In this document: piece by piece, positions 1 through 10,655 of the stretch
Numbering within the stretch: the stretch's first letter is position 1
How the letters are laid out: every line of letters begins with the position of its first letter
Source of the DNA: Prorocentrum cordatum
Lineage: Eukaryota > Sar > Dinophyceae > Prorocentrales > Prorocentraceae
Assembly (NCBI GenBank): GCA_963575745.1
Contig: CAUYUJ010000159.1
Span: 271,001 to 335,000 of the forward strand
Direction: 5' to 3'
DNA length: 64,000 bases
Program-made: the position numbers and the translations under genes
Notes under the pieces: generated by a model
The model's database searches: none
What the model saw: only the letters and a program-made list of their open reading frames with translations
What the model was told of the DNA's origin: nothing

Positions 1-130
1 TCCCACGCCTATTCCTCCTCTTCTTCCTCTCGGCGCCGAGCGGGGTCCCGCTAGCCGCATTATACCTTCATGTGTCTACGCCGCCTACCCAGGCAACCGT
101 CCTCACTCTAAATTTGGCAACGCGCCTGAC

Positions 131-1650
131 TCACATAAAATCCTCCACTTGCTCAGCCCATCTTCTAATGCATTGGCTCCAGCTGTGAATGAAGATGTGG
201 TGGTTGGTAAATACACCCCTCTTGCTGCAAGAATGTGCACTTCGTGGCCAAATGCCGCCACTATGGCCCATGCTGCCGCGGCTTTGTTCCCCCCGGAACC
301 CTCCGTCGGACTGCAAGAACACGTTACGTCGTACATATTGCGAGTGTTGTGGAAGAGGCCACCTCATACCCCATGAACGCTCGATGTCCATCGTGCGGTT
401 CGCTAAAGCATCAGCCAAACTGTTTTGCTCCCTTGGGACCCACTTCGCCGGGTCAGCCACGACCGTCGCAGGTAACCACCCAGCCTCTAAAATGCCCATC
501 ATGTTCCGTGTGATGCGTGTGAATACTGGCCGCAAGTACGGCGTATGGAGTCGCATATGGCCGCAGACCACATCTTTCAACGGCTGGCAGTCCAAGATGG
601 CCGCGAAATGTCCACAAGCAGCCTCCCACTCGACAGCGGGGGGCTTTGCTTCCAGAGGGATCGTCTCCTCAATCCTTGTCTCCTCACTCCGAGCTCGCTT
701 TGGATGACGGGCCCGCGCCGCCTGCCTTTCCGTCGTCTCCTCGATGCGGCCAGCCTTTCCCGGCAGGAGTGGCAAATCCCATCGTGCGCAAGTGGTGTCG
801 ATGAAGTGCCGCTCGTGCTTCGATCAGTCCGCCATGCTGCTGCAACTGTCAATCATGGTCTTCCAGCCGTGCCCGCATACGAGTACGAACGCATCATCCC
901 AGAAAGCTCTCGCCCCAGGAAGCATTTGTGTGCAACGTGCCCTCTTCCGCGTCTCGAAACGAGCATCTTTGATCGAATCCCACCATGTACAATCCCTGGC
1001 TGACCGGATGGCACAGGTCGGTGAGCGCTTGTCCCTGTCACTCCAAGCTGCCCTGAAAATGTTCCGCAATACGTAGTGGTGAGCAAACTGGATTGACAGC
1101 TCAAAATGCGGATGCTCGTACGTTTGCTGTAGCCCCATAGTGTTTCCTGCGGCGCACGTCCCATTTTCAACACTTTCTGGAGCCAGCCGAACTCCCAACG
1201 CTTCAATGCCAACAAACTCGAAGATGCCACTGTCCAGGAACTCGAACCGAATACAGCTGATGTGCTTGGGGGTTCGGCCCACGCCTGCATCTTGGCGCGA
1301 GTGCTGGCCGGACCGAAAAACTGTTTGGAATGAGCCCATAACTTCCGTTCAGCTTTTGATAAGCGATGCTGCAGACTCGCTGTCGAACTCCCCGCTCCAT
1401 CCAATAAGGAACCCAAGCAATCCATACTGTCCGCTCGTTCATACTGCAAGATTGCGCCACAAGGGCACGACACAGATATAGTGGATTCTCGTCCTGCCGC
1501 GGCTCCTCCCCAGAGGAGGTAAATGAAGTAGGCTTCCAACTGAGCTTGTGCAGGTAGATTACGTCGCACAGCTCCTGAGTCATGACAGCGATGTGCTCGG
1601 GGCAGGTGGCGATGAGCCATATGTTGTCGGTGTACACCACGTGATTGTAT
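131..1650 (-). pseudogene. Degenerate non-LTR (LINE-type) reverse transcriptase and RNase H relic
   Basis: The minus strand, read from about 1650 down, gives a broken RT palm. VVYTDNIWLIA near 1640 occupies the place of the YADD catalytic motif, with TDN replacing ADD, and LSWKPTS follows. In another frame near 1255-1130 comes a thumb-like stretch (AVFGSSSWT, LKRWEFGWLQKVLKM) that I associate with dinoflagellate LINE-type RTs. From 775 to 131 a third frame carries WVPREQNSLADALANRTMD and then SDGGFR, which resemble RNase H-like segments. At least two frame changes are needed and the motif C aspartate pair is altered, so this is a dead copy. It begins abruptly at the (CTC)n tract, so the 5' part (endonuclease, fingers) is absent. 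Family assignment rests on motif resemblance only. Confidence 0.6.
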
Positions 1651-1654
1651 ACCC

Positions 1655-1800
1655 TATTCCTCCTCCTCCTCTTTTTCCTCCTCCTGCTCCTTCTCCTCAT
1701 CTGTTTTTCCCCTCCTTCATCCTCACTCCTCCTCCTCATCCTCCGCCTCCTCCTCCTCTTCACTCCTCACTCCTCCTCCTCCATTCCTTCTCCTTATAGT
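1655..1800. repeat. (CTC)n-rich microsatellite
   Basis: Interrupted CTC/CTT tract of about 145 bases. It forms the left border of the repeat unit that follows and the 5' truncation point of the minus-strand RT relic. The Arg/Glu-rich open frames across it are products of the triplet repeat. Confidence 0.9.
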
Positions 1801-2315
1801 TAACTCATCCCTGTCGCAGCCCGGAGACGGTCGAAAGGGCGGGCCAAGCGTTTCGCGTGTGAGTCCCTCACGACGAATGCTCCCGAAACTTGAAAATTAC
1901 AACATCTTCACACGTGGATGGCGGCCCGCTTTCAAGCGCCGCGCACATGGGTAAAACAAATGCAACAGCTTCACGGGTGGAAAACGGCTCCTTAAGAAAA
2001 AAATGTGAATCTCGCCTGAGCGCCGCGCACATTCGACTTAAGAATTTGCACCAATTTCATTACATATTCTCGTGGTAACGTCCCAGACATGGCGATTTGG
2101 CACGATGCCGGAATGGCAGGGCGCAACAGCCACATTGATTCGCGGCGTTCAAGCCCCAAGAGTGGTGTTCTGGCACTAGTCCAGATTTCCAAATGGTTGT
2201 CTTCCAACGGGGCACTTCCCTCAGTGAAAACAAATCCGTGTAGGAGCCTATGAAGACAGAACTTGGAGGGTGCGTTCATTGCAATATCGTTGGTGAGCCT
2301 TGGGTTTACACTGAT
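1800..2315 (+). repeat. (CTC)n-bounded dispersed repeat unit, copy 1
   Basis: This noncoding unit recurs at 24785-25388 and partly at 25685-26168. Shared landmarks in order are CCCTGTCGCA-like sequence after the left tract, GGGCG...CGTTTCGC, degenerate roughly 83-bp subunits containing GCGCCGCGCACATTCG, then GTCCCAGACATGGCGATTTGG followed by a unique stretch up to the right (CTC)n tract. No protein is recognisable. Copies are diverged, so this is an old family. Confidence 0.65.
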
Positions 2316-2316
2316 C

Positions 2317-2380
2317 CTCCTCCTCCTCCTTGTCCTCCTCCTCCCACTCCTCACCCATCCTGCCCCACACTGCCTCTTCC

Positions 2381-2415
<35 letters not shown>

Positions 2416-2545
2416 ACTCCCCCTCCTCCTCGTCCTCATGATGCTCTTCCTCTCCTCCTCGCCCCCCCTCCACATTTTCCCTCCAGCTCCTCCATCTCCT
2501 CCTCCTCCACCTCCTCCTCCTCCTCCTCCTCCGCACCACCATCAG
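2317..2545. repeat. (CTC)n and (CT)n microsatellite
   Basis: Polypyrimidine tract made of CTC triplets with an uninterrupted (CT)n block at about 2384-2413. It closes the right side of the preceding repeat unit. Confidence 0.9.
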
Positions 2546-2547
2546 CA

Positions 2548-2551
2548 TGAC

Positions 2552-2618
<67 letters not shown>

Positions 2619-2619
2619 G

Positions 2620-2661
<42 letters not shown>

Positions 2662-2830
2662 GCATCATCATCAGCATCATCATCAGCATCATCATCACCA
2701 CCATCTCTGTTACGATCATCACCACCATCATCAGAGTCGTAGTCTTCATCATCGTCATCATCACCATCCGCGTCATCATCATCATCATCATCATCATCAT
2801 ATCATCATCATCATCATCATTGATTATTCT
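2548..2830. repeat. (CAT)n microsatellite
   Basis: About 280 bases of ATC/CAT triplets with CAG and CGT interruptions. It is open in several frames as poly-His, poly-Ile or poly-Met, none of which I regard as genes. Confidence 0.95.
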
Positions 2831-3144
2831 TCTCCATCAGCATCATCAGCATCATCATCATCAACATCAGCATCATCACCATCGTCATTCCTCATACTTC
2901 AGTATCCTCACTTCCCCCATCTGTTCCTCCTCCATGTCCCCTCTTCTTATTAGTACTACTATTATTATTAGTAGTATTATCATTATTCGTAGTATTATCA
3001 TTATTAGTATTATTATTCGTCTTCGTCCTCCTCCTCCTCCTCCTCCTCCTCACTACCCCTCCTCTCTCCTCCTGCCTTGTTCTGCCTCCTCATTCTGATT
3101 ATCCTCACTCTTCCTGCCTCCTACTGCCTCGTTCTCCTCCTCTT

Positions 3145-3186
<42 letters not shown>

Positions 3187-3230
3187 CCTCCTCCTTTTCC
3201 TCCTCCTCAATTATCCGCCACCGTGCCTCT
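2831..3230. repeat. Mixed triplet microsatellite (CAT, ATT/AGT, CTC, CTG)
   Basis: Continues the triplet array with irregular CAT, then an ATT/AGT block at about 2947-3020, a CTC block at about 3025-3060 and CTG/CTC triplets from about 3125 to 3205. No gene is supported. Confidence 0.85.
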
Positions 3231-3231
3231 G

Positions 3232-3910
3232 GGCACGGAGTGGGCGTGCCCTCAGGTCCTTTGCCTAATCTTGTTGTAAGCCTCAGTCCTCGCTCCTCAG
3301 GGAGTCTTAAAACTTGCGAAAACTTGGCGCAAACTCCAAACTCCAAAATCCAAAATTTGGCAAAACTTGGCGCGTGCCCCCTGGGGCTTCCCGCGTGCCT
3401 CCCTGGCTCCGGGAAGTGTTGTCGCATGAGCCCCAAGACGGGCGGAAAAGGGCACGAAGAAGTCCCCAAAACGGTCCAAGAAGTCTCCGAATCGCGAACG
3501 ATCGTTCCAAGACGCTCAGAATGGCCCCCAGACGGCCCAAAAGGCATCCAAGACGCCCAATGAGGCATCCGAGAGGCCACCCAAGAGGACCCCAAAAGGC
3601 CCACACAAGTGAGTTCCTTTTGGTTTTTAAATGATTCTGGCGTTCCCCGAGACGGCCCAAGAGGGCCCCAAGACGGCCCAAGAGGCGCCCAAAACGGCCC
3701 AACAAGGCCCCAAGACGACCCCAAAACGGGCCTTAAAACAGAAAATCCGAGCCATCTGCCCCAAGAGGGCCCCACGAGGCCCCAAGAGGCACCCAGGAGG
3801 CCCCCTAGAGGCACAATTGAAGCCCCAAGAGGCCCGTAAGAAGCCACCAAGAGGCGCTCCACGAGATCCCAACGAACATCCAGTAATCTTCATACCCACA
3901 ACCCAGGCAC
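3232..3910 (+). repeat. Dispersed repeat with degenerate CCAAGACGGCCC units, copy A
   Basis: From about 3470 the sequence is a degenerate array of 9-12-base units such as CCCAAGACGGCCC and CCAAGAGGCCCC. A T-rich spacer, TTCCTTTTGGTTTTTAAATG, is followed by TCTGGCGTTCCCC. The right end, CCCAACGAACATCC and then a CACAACCCAGGCACGGTGGC-like stretch, recurs at 51,260-51,335, so the family has a conserved boundary. Reverse-orientation material occurs at 11,660-12,060. The ORFs across it on both strands are by-products of short repeats. Confidence 0.7.
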
Positions 3911-4190
3911 GGTGGCGGGCTGGGCCAAAAGCGAATCGAGACATCATGTGTACCTTGACTCTGTTCCAAAGATGTTCGGACCTCTCTGCGTGTTGTTCTT
4001 AATACAATGGTTCAAACATTTATTTCCGCGTGTATGTATATTATCAAATTGTTTCGGTGCCTCGAAACCGTGATCCAGCTGCAGCGAGTGCCTCATTTTC
4101 GGATAGGCGCTGTGATCCCGTCGTTCAAAATGGCGCTCTCGCCGCAACGCAGGCCCCTTTTCTGAATCCGAATCCTTTTTCATTGCTGCC
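3911..4190. other. Unannotated spacer
   Basis: Unique-looking sequence between a dispersed repeat and a microsatellite. I see no ORF, RNA gene or repeat in it. Confidence 0.5.
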
Positions 4191-4430
4191 CCCCCCTCAT
4201 TTCCCGTCCTCCGCCTTCCTCTGGTCCGTCTGCTCCTTCCACTCCTTCCACTCCAGTTCCTGCTGCTACTATTCGTCGTCCTCGTCCTTCCTCATCCTCC
4301 TCCTTCTTCTCCTGCTCATCCTCCTGCTCACCAGCCAACTCCTCCTCCTCCTCCTCCTCCTCCTCCTCTTCCTCCTCCTCCTCCTCCTCCTCCTCCTCCT
4401 CCTCCTCCCCCTCCTCCTTCTGATTGCCCA
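4190..4430. repeat. (CTC)n microsatellite
   Basis: CTC triplet tract with CTT and CTG interruptions. Its purest part lies at about 4338-4415. Confidence 0.92.
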
Positions 4431-4499
4431 TCGCTCGACGGGGTCGTTTTTTGGGAGATCCAGATCGGCTATGACACGCGTCCGTAGAGGAAAGAGAAG

Positions 4500-4777
4500 G
4501 CACAATGGGAAAGGATGGGAGGGAGCGATAGGATATCAGACATGGCGCGGGAACACCTAGCGTGTCCTTATTCCATTCCTCCTTTCGATTTCGGTGGCGC
4601 GTTTGGGCGGACCGCACCGAAAAATAACCTCCCTGGCGAGATGCCCATTTTTCGCGCAAGAAACATCCCAGAACGGCATGTTCTCACGGGCCAAGGTTGT
4701 GACCGCCCGGCCGCCTACGTTCCACGTGCCGGAACTGTGCCAGTCTGTCTGTGGATACCCCTCGCCACACGAGTATT

Positions 4778-4820
<43 letters not shown>

Positions 4821-5135
4821 GTACATATATATATGTGTATATATATATATATGCATGTATATATGTAGATGTTTATATGACCGCCGTGAGGCCCATCGGG
4901 CCCCTTCCGGCGATCAATGGACGATTGTGGCTCGATGCGTTCCCCCCTGAACCCATGCACCCCGACGTCGTCCCCTGGCTTTCGGGTCATGGCCCCGCTC
5001 CCCGCCGGTTGTTCGGGAAGCTTCGGGCACCCCCGCAAAGCTCTCGGCGAGGCGCAGCTGCGGGAGGGCAGCCCGAGGCTGGAAACCGCCGAACGCCTAC
5101 GAAAACGCCCGAGAATCTCAAATCCCGAATCCTGA
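4500..5135. repeat. Diverged dispersed repeat shared with 62,735-63,200
   Basis: Two parts of this stretch resemble the right end of the window in the same order. GGATATCAGACATGGCGCG at about 4530 corresponds to GGGTGTCAGATTTGGCGCG at about 62,763. The segment GTTCGGGA...CTTCGGGCACCCC...GGCGAGGCGCAGC at 5010-5060 corresponds to GTTCGGGACGTTTGGGGCACCCC...GGTGAGGCGCAGC at 63,076-63,120. A (TA)n tract interrupts this copy. No coding content is recognised. Confidence 0.5.
4783..4870. repeat. (TA)n-rich microsatellite
   Basis: Alternating TA/TG tract. The Tyr-Ile repeat ORFs across it are artefacts of the dinucleotide. Confidence 0.92.
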
Positions 5136-5141
5136 AACAGA

Positions 5142-5284
5142 AAGCTGCATAAACATAAACTTTGCGCTGGATACTCAGGCGGCACATCCGCGCCGCCCCT
5201 GGCGCGCTCCGCGCGCCAGGAAGGAGGGTCCATCGCAAAACCATGAAATCCGCGCGCGCAGTTGAAACTTTATGTCATACTGTC
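5142..5284. mobile_element. MITE-like inverted-repeat element, family 1, copy 1
   Basis: About 143 bp bounded by imperfect inverted ends: GCATAAACATAAACTTTGCGC on the left and the complement of the same pattern (GTTGAAACTTTATGTCATAC) on the right. The interior has a CCTGGCGCGCTCCGCGCGCCAGG palindrome. It is noncoding and too short for an autonomous element. Copies lie at 6491-6654 and 20,271-20,400. Confidence 0.6.
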
Positions 5285-6092
5285 CTCTCCTCTTCGTAAT
5301 CCGAAACTCCCCCTGATGGTGATGATGGTGATTCTGGCAATGATGATGGTGAGACGAGGGACGAGGAGGGTAAGGACGAGCTAAATTGCCAGCCGGGAAT
5401 TTGATTAGAGGGGGGGCGGGCAGCATTAAGAACCCTCTGGGGTTATCTCCTCTTCGATTTGGATGCCCAAAATGGGTACGGGAAGAATGGGGACGATGCA
5501 TAACAACACATGTTATGTAAAATCGACAGCGGCGGCTGTTGGGCAGGCGAGCTTGGGCGGCGATGCCGACAACGAGTCCTCTTCAGAATGAACAAGAGCT
5601 GCTGCTGGACTTTGTGCCCATTGCTTCCTTAAGCATCTCGGAGCCCCCGACTCGAAACCCGAAGCAAATTACCCCAGGACAGGGCCCGCCAGCTGTATTT
5701 CCCTTTCGCCCCTAGCACGAGCGGGAGCGCGGGCAGCTTAATGCTGCGACGGTAAATGTTCTTTATCGTGTCTGGGACCATCTCGGTCCCCCCGATTCGA
5801 AATCCGAAGCTCCCCCCCCCTCCCCGAGCGCGCCCCCAACCGTGTTCCCGGCCGATCCTCCCCTGGCCCGTCCCTCGGGGGCCCCTGCGCGCCGCGCTGG
5901 CGGGTAGCCGCGAGCGCGGGGCCCGCGGCATCGGTGGCGTCCAGATGGGGGGGGGAACGTCCACGAGGAGGAGCGTTCGCAGATCGGGGCGCGGCTCGGA
6001 GAATCTCCCTTCTGCTTCTTCCTTCCCCCCTCCACCTCCTTTCCCCCCCCCTCTCGTCGCCACAGCTGGCCCGAGGCACGTGCGCGGCCCTG
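5285..6092. other. GC-rich spacer without recognised gene
   Basis: Contains a short (ATGGTG)-type stretch at about 5313-5350 and homopolymer C runs near 5810 and 6040. Long GC-rich frames are open on both strands, but none shows a domain or a plausible composition. I see nothing else here. Confidence 0.5.
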
Positions 6093-6265
6093 GAGGCCTC
6101 CCAAGCGGGGTCCGAGTAGATGGGGTCGGAGGACCTCGTCGCATCGCCGCCGTCGGCGATGCAAAAATCGGTCTCGGCATCGAGCCGCACCGTCGATGCA
6201 TAGGCGATGCGGTGCAGTCCTCTGATCCCATCTGCTTGGACGCGATCTGGGAAGCCCGGAGGCCC
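6093..6265. mobile_element. MITE-like inverted-repeat element, family 2, copy 1
   Basis: The left arm, GAGGCCTCCC...GTAGATGGGGTCGGAGGA, pairs with the right arm, AGTCCTCTGATCCCATCTGC...CCCGGAGGCC. The loop carries repeated GGCGATGC/GCATCGCC motifs. It has the same architecture as the better preserved copy at 63,255-63,465. Noncoding. Confidence 0.6.
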
Positions 6266-6490
6266 ACGGGGGAGACAAGGGGGGCGCACTGAGATAAGAT
6301 GACGGCCCATGAAAATCCGGGGAGACATCTCCTTGATATCCCTCCCTAAGTCATCAACACCCTCTTGTGAGCATCGTTTCAACGATGCTTATCCTCACGG
6401 GCGTGGCCTGGGCCCCACTGCCAGAGCTGCCCCCCTCAATGGGAATATAGGCTGTTCCCTTCGGGTTTCGAGGCGCATCGCTAGAAGAAC
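6266..6490. other. Spacer between two inverted-repeat elements
   Basis: About 225 bases separating a family 2 and a family 1 element. Nothing recognised. Confidence 0.5.
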
Positions 6491-6654
6491 AAAGACGGCA
6501 TAAACATAAACTGTTGGCGCTCTGAGCCGGACCCCCCTCCTTGGCGCGCGGAGCGCGTCAGGGGAGGCGCCGGAGGCGCCGCCCGGTGGGCCCCGTTGCG
6601 GACGCTCAAGAAATCCGCGCGGAGCGCCGAAAATTCATGTTTATGCCGTTTTTT
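6491..6654. mobile_element. MITE-like inverted-repeat element, family 1, copy 2
   Basis: Best preserved copy, about 164 bp. The left end, GACGGCATAAACATAAACTG, and the right end, TTCATGTTTATGCCGTT, are inverted complements followed by GGCGC/GCGCC. Internal palindromes are TTGGCGCGCGGAGCGCG and GGCGCCGGAGGCGCC. Copy 3 near 20.3 kb matches the opposite strand of this copy. Confidence 0.7.
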
Positions 6655-7110
6655 CCGGCACCAGGGGCGCCTGTCCCAGGGCGGCTGGAAAGTTTCTACC
6701 TGGACGTGACATCGTAGGACTATAAACTTTCAAGCCGCCCACACGGCGAACAAGTTAATTTTACACCGTTCTTCGCCCGACTGGAGTGGTGGGGTTGAAG
6801 GGGCCCTGGAACACACAAATAAATATACACAAATGACAGGATTCCCCATGTATTCCCCATACGTTATGGGTTTTGTCTTCCCCCCCACTTCCCATATTTT
6901 CCCATATTCTCTGTGTCTGTGTCTTTGTTTCCCTCCTGAGGGGTGGTGGGGCTCGGGATGGGGATGGGGATCCGCCCCCGAGGCGGCATGGCGGTGGCGG
7001 AGGCCGCGCCAGGCCGCCGCGACGCGGCGCCCCCGCCGCGCGTCATGGGCACCCCTAAGGCATGTAGCCCTCGACCTGCACGCATCGGCCGGCGACCTGC
7101 GTCGCGCGGC
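6655..7110. other. Spacer without recognised gene
   Basis: Mixed-composition sequence leading into the next (CAT)n array. Short frames only, with no domain, RNA gene or repeat identified. Confidence 0.45.
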
Positions 7111-7114
7111 GCTA

Positions 7115-7276
7115 GACGATGACGATGACGATGTGGTCACAAAGTGCACTCACTTTAGCATTTCGAGGGAGAACATCGTCATCGTCGTCATCATCACCAT
7201 CACCACCATCATCATTATCATCATCACCAGCACCATCACCAGCACCAGCACCAGCACCAGCACCATCATCATCATG

Positions 7277-7328
<52 letters not shown>

Positions 7329-7475
7329 CCATCACCATCATCATCATCATCATCAACATCGTCATCGTCATCATCATCATGGTCATGGTCATGAACATGG
7401 TCATGGAAATGGTCATGGTCATGGTCATCATCATCACCATCATCATCACCATCATCATCATCATCATCATCATCG

Positions 7476-7560
<85 letters not shown>

Positions 7561-7612
7561 AATCATCACCATCACCAACACCATCATCATCATCACCATC
7601 GTCATCGTCGGG
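7115..7612. repeat. (CAT)n microsatellite with CACCAG and GGTCAT variants
   Basis: About 500 bases of ATC/CAT triplets. It includes a (CACCAG)n block near 7225-7262 and a GGTCAT-type hexamer block near 7375-7430. The Ile-rich and Met-rich frames on the two strands are repeat artefacts. Confidence 0.95.
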
Positions 7613-8980
7613 GGGCGGGCTCTCTCTGAGGATTTGGCCATGGCAGGCAGCAGTTGGTGGTGCAGACCCGTGATGTGAGCCTGGCCAGAGAGACTAGAGC
7701 GCCCTTTTCGTATCAGGCGCTGCTGGCTAGCGTGAGCGATGCCCTTGCAGTACTAGCGACGGTCACGTCACAACGGAACCCCCATGACGTGCCGGGAGGC
7801 AACCTTCTGGACACCGCATACCGTTTCGTGCAGAAGGAAGGATTGCTCTTCTCGACGGCACGGTCTTATACACACTCATTTAAAACCGACTTCAGGCCAG
7901 CGTGCTTTGTTGCATATCTCCCACAGAGACGATTGTAGTCTTCACTATTGGGATGCTGCGCGGTCTGTTTGCAGCGCTTCCTGCAAACCTACATCTGATT
8001 TGTTTTTTTCTGGATAGCGTGTACTGTCTCCATGCATCTTCTTTATTGTTCCTCGGCGCTCCAAGCGGGCCCCGCTGAGAACTGTCGCATTGCCTGGCAA
8101 AGCCAAACGTTCGGACCCGTTTTCAGCCATGGCGCCCGTACTCGTAAGGACGTCGTAGATCAAGAGCCATCACTTGTCCATGGGCTCGCAGTACGCTCTC
8201 ACACGAGTTGTAGTTATCCGCTGTCGCGGTCCCCGCAGAGTCGCCGAAGTCGAAGTTGCCCGAGCAACGTCAAAGTAACCCGACAATGCGCAAGAAAATG
8301 GCCGACAGTCCTTGCCGGGCATTGCTGTCACAGGTATACGCGGGGCAGGGACGACAACAACCGGGGATACGCTTTCTATGCCAATAGTCCGTACGACTTG
8401 CTCTAGCAGAATCCTTTCAATGTGGGAAATCAGGTCTTGAACATCGCGCGAATTGAACCATGCAATTCCGATATGAACATGACGTCTTCGCTGCTGGGCA
8501 CATCGACAAGTTTGACAAAATAATTCCCATGCGTACGGAAATGTTATGCAAGGAATCGGGCCGAAGTCTTCAAACATATCACGTTGACAGTCGGCGATGC
8601 GACGCGGCTCATTCCACGGGTCTGAGGGCGCTCAGAGGGCGAGCATATCCCTTCGTCTGAATGCGAGGTCTCCCTCGCACGATGGAGCCTCGCCGCGCAG
8701 GCCGTTTTTCTACTGCGTTGAGTAGCTGCACGCAAGCTAAGTTCCGCGTCGAATCAACGACACTTGTTTCCATTCGAACGCAGCATTTTCCGATTTTTAA
8801 CAGTCAACGACTGTAACGCAGCATTTTCCGATGCATTGCGCATGGACTAGCAAAACCACTCGAAGGGAACCAATAACGGGCCTGGGGGCGGACTGCCAGG
8901 GGGTGGAGCCGCATGCAGTGTTGCACTCTCCGCGCCCGGATTATTGAAAAGCGCCTGCGCTTTGCCACCACCACCCGCGC
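7613..8980. other. Long stretch without recognised gene
   Basis: About 1.37 kb of moderate-GC sequence with many short frames on both strands, none with a recognisable domain. An 18-base direct repeat (AACGCAGCATTTTCCGAT) occurs at 8777 and 8815. Nothing else can be supported. Confidence 0.5.
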
Positions 8981-8984
8981 TGCA

Positions 8985-9722
8985 CGGCGATCGCGAGGTG
9001 CAGCGCCTGCGTCGAGAGCTCGCCCGGAGAGCCTGGGCTTCGGAAGTGGGCCAGGCATCGTGAAGCAAATGGCATGGCGCGCCCGTCCTTTTCAATCGCC
9101 ACCACCGCCGCTGCGCGAGCACGCAACACGCAAAAGGCTCGTCGCTGCTGCCAATTGCCAACTGCATGCGCTCGCCAGCGGCGCGCTGCAAGGCCTGACA
9201 GTACTCCTTTACGTTCACGCGGGACGACGCGGACATGGTTCCACTGCAGATAATGAATGACCGTGGACTGTTTTTGCACGCAAAGTGCGCGCGGCGCTTT
9301 CGAAACTCACGCAGCGACGTACGCGAGCCTCATGCGAGCGAGCCCATTGTGCCACTTCGAGCAGAGGGGAGAAAAGAGAAGCCCTGCTCCCCATATAGAC
9401 GGCCAAACTACTGCCCAGTCTTTCGCGCTCTCTTGTCTTACGCTTACGTGGGGAATGCGCGTGCTATTCGTATTCTACGCGCGGGAAAATTGCAGGCACC
9501 GCTGTGCTCGTTCGCTGCGGCCTTCGGGGGGAGGCAGACCGCGGCGCCCTCTCGACGCGTCGATCATCGCCGTACGCAGTATTCCTTACATTCGAGCGAT
9601 GAGCGCGGCGCGGGCGCCCCCCTGCAGGTTGGCCCACGCGGGGCCTGCTCACCGCGACAACCGCGCGAGGCGTCCACCAGCGACGACGAGTCCCCTGCGA
9701 AGGCGGCGGGGGCCAGCGCAGT
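8985..9722. repeat. Direct duplication, copy 1 (about 0.74 kb)
   Basis: Aligns in the same order and orientation with 9940-10,655. Landmarks are GAGAGCCTGGGCTTCGGA (9027), GGCTCGTCGCTGCTG (9136), ACGCGGG.CGACGCGGACATGG (9219), CATATAGACGG (9392) and GACGACGAGTCCCCTGCG (9681). The offset drifts between about 898 and 939, so indels have accumulated. The plus-strand frame that is longest in copy 2 is interrupted here by TGA codons. Confidence 0.65.
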
Positions 9723-9939
9723 CTGATGCCCATCCAGAGCGTCGATGCCCAACGACCCAGGTATGCGCCAACGATTATCCGAGGAGCTAGCTGCGCCTCT
9801 CACACTCTGTCCAGACCCATATGCATGCTCCGCCGCGAGCGGCTCAGCAACTCAAACATAGGCAACAATCCCCAGACTCGCGGAGCTGAGCGAAGGGACT
9901 TTTTCGCAACGCACAGCGTTGCACATGGTTCTGAAGTTG

Positions 9940-10655
9940 CAAATCCTGCGCCGCGAGCTCTTCCAGAGAACCTGGGCCTCGGAAAAGCGCGAGGCGTCGC
10001 GACGCAAGTCGCGAGCGACCTGCGCGAGCGCACAGCGCGCGCGAGGCTCGTCGCTGCTGATGTTTGCCAGCTGCAAGCACTCGCCGGCAGCCCGGCGCGA
10101 GGCCTGCCAGTGCTCCTTTTCGCCCACGCGGGGCGACGCGGACGTGGCGCCGCGGCAGACGCTGACCGCGGGCGGCTCTTTCTGCAGAGCGCGCGCGGCG
10201 TTTTCGAAGCTCGCGCAGCGGCGCGCGGGGGCCCGGCGCAAGCGGGCCCAGGAGTGCCACTTCGCGCTGAGGGGGGACCCCCTGCACTCCATATAGACGG
10301 GCGATGCGCTCTCGGGTCTTTCGCCGAGGGAAGCGGCGTTCGCCGCCATTGTGATCATGCTTTCTTCACTTACGTTGCCGAACCATTGAGTGCTATGTCT
10401 GCGCACGGGGGAACGGGGGGCGCCGCGGCGCCCTCTCGCCGCGGCCCAGGGAAGGGGGCAGACCGCGGCGCGCCCGCTCGACGCACCGAGAAACTCCGAC
10501 CGCAAGATTCCTCGCTTTCGAGCGAGTGGCGCGGCGCGGGCGCCCCCCGCAGGTCGCCCCGCCCCCCGCGCCCCGCCCGCCGCGGCGCGAAAAACCGTGC
10601 AAGGCATCCGCCGGCGACGACGAGTCCTCCGCGACGGCGGCGGGGGCAAGTGATG
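9940..10655. repeat. Direct duplication, copy 2
   Basis: More GC-rich and more intact than copy 1. A plus-strand frame at 9919-10,296 (125 codons, Arg/Ala/Ser-rich, no known domain) spans the conserved part, and another frame runs 9726-10,763. I cannot tell which frame, if any, is coding. Dinoflagellates often carry tandemly arrayed genes, so a duplicated exon is possible, but a noncoding duplication fits equally well. Confidence 0.6.

Noticed and set aside
2330-3098. Long His-, Ile- and Met-rich ORFs across (CAT)n and (CTC)n
   Set aside because: Both strands and several frames are open because the triplets lack stop codons. The composition is purely repeat-derived.
4783-4870. Tyr-Ile repeat ORFs at (TA)n tracts (also 52.7 and 55.5 kb)
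   Set aside because: Direct products of dinucleotide repeats.
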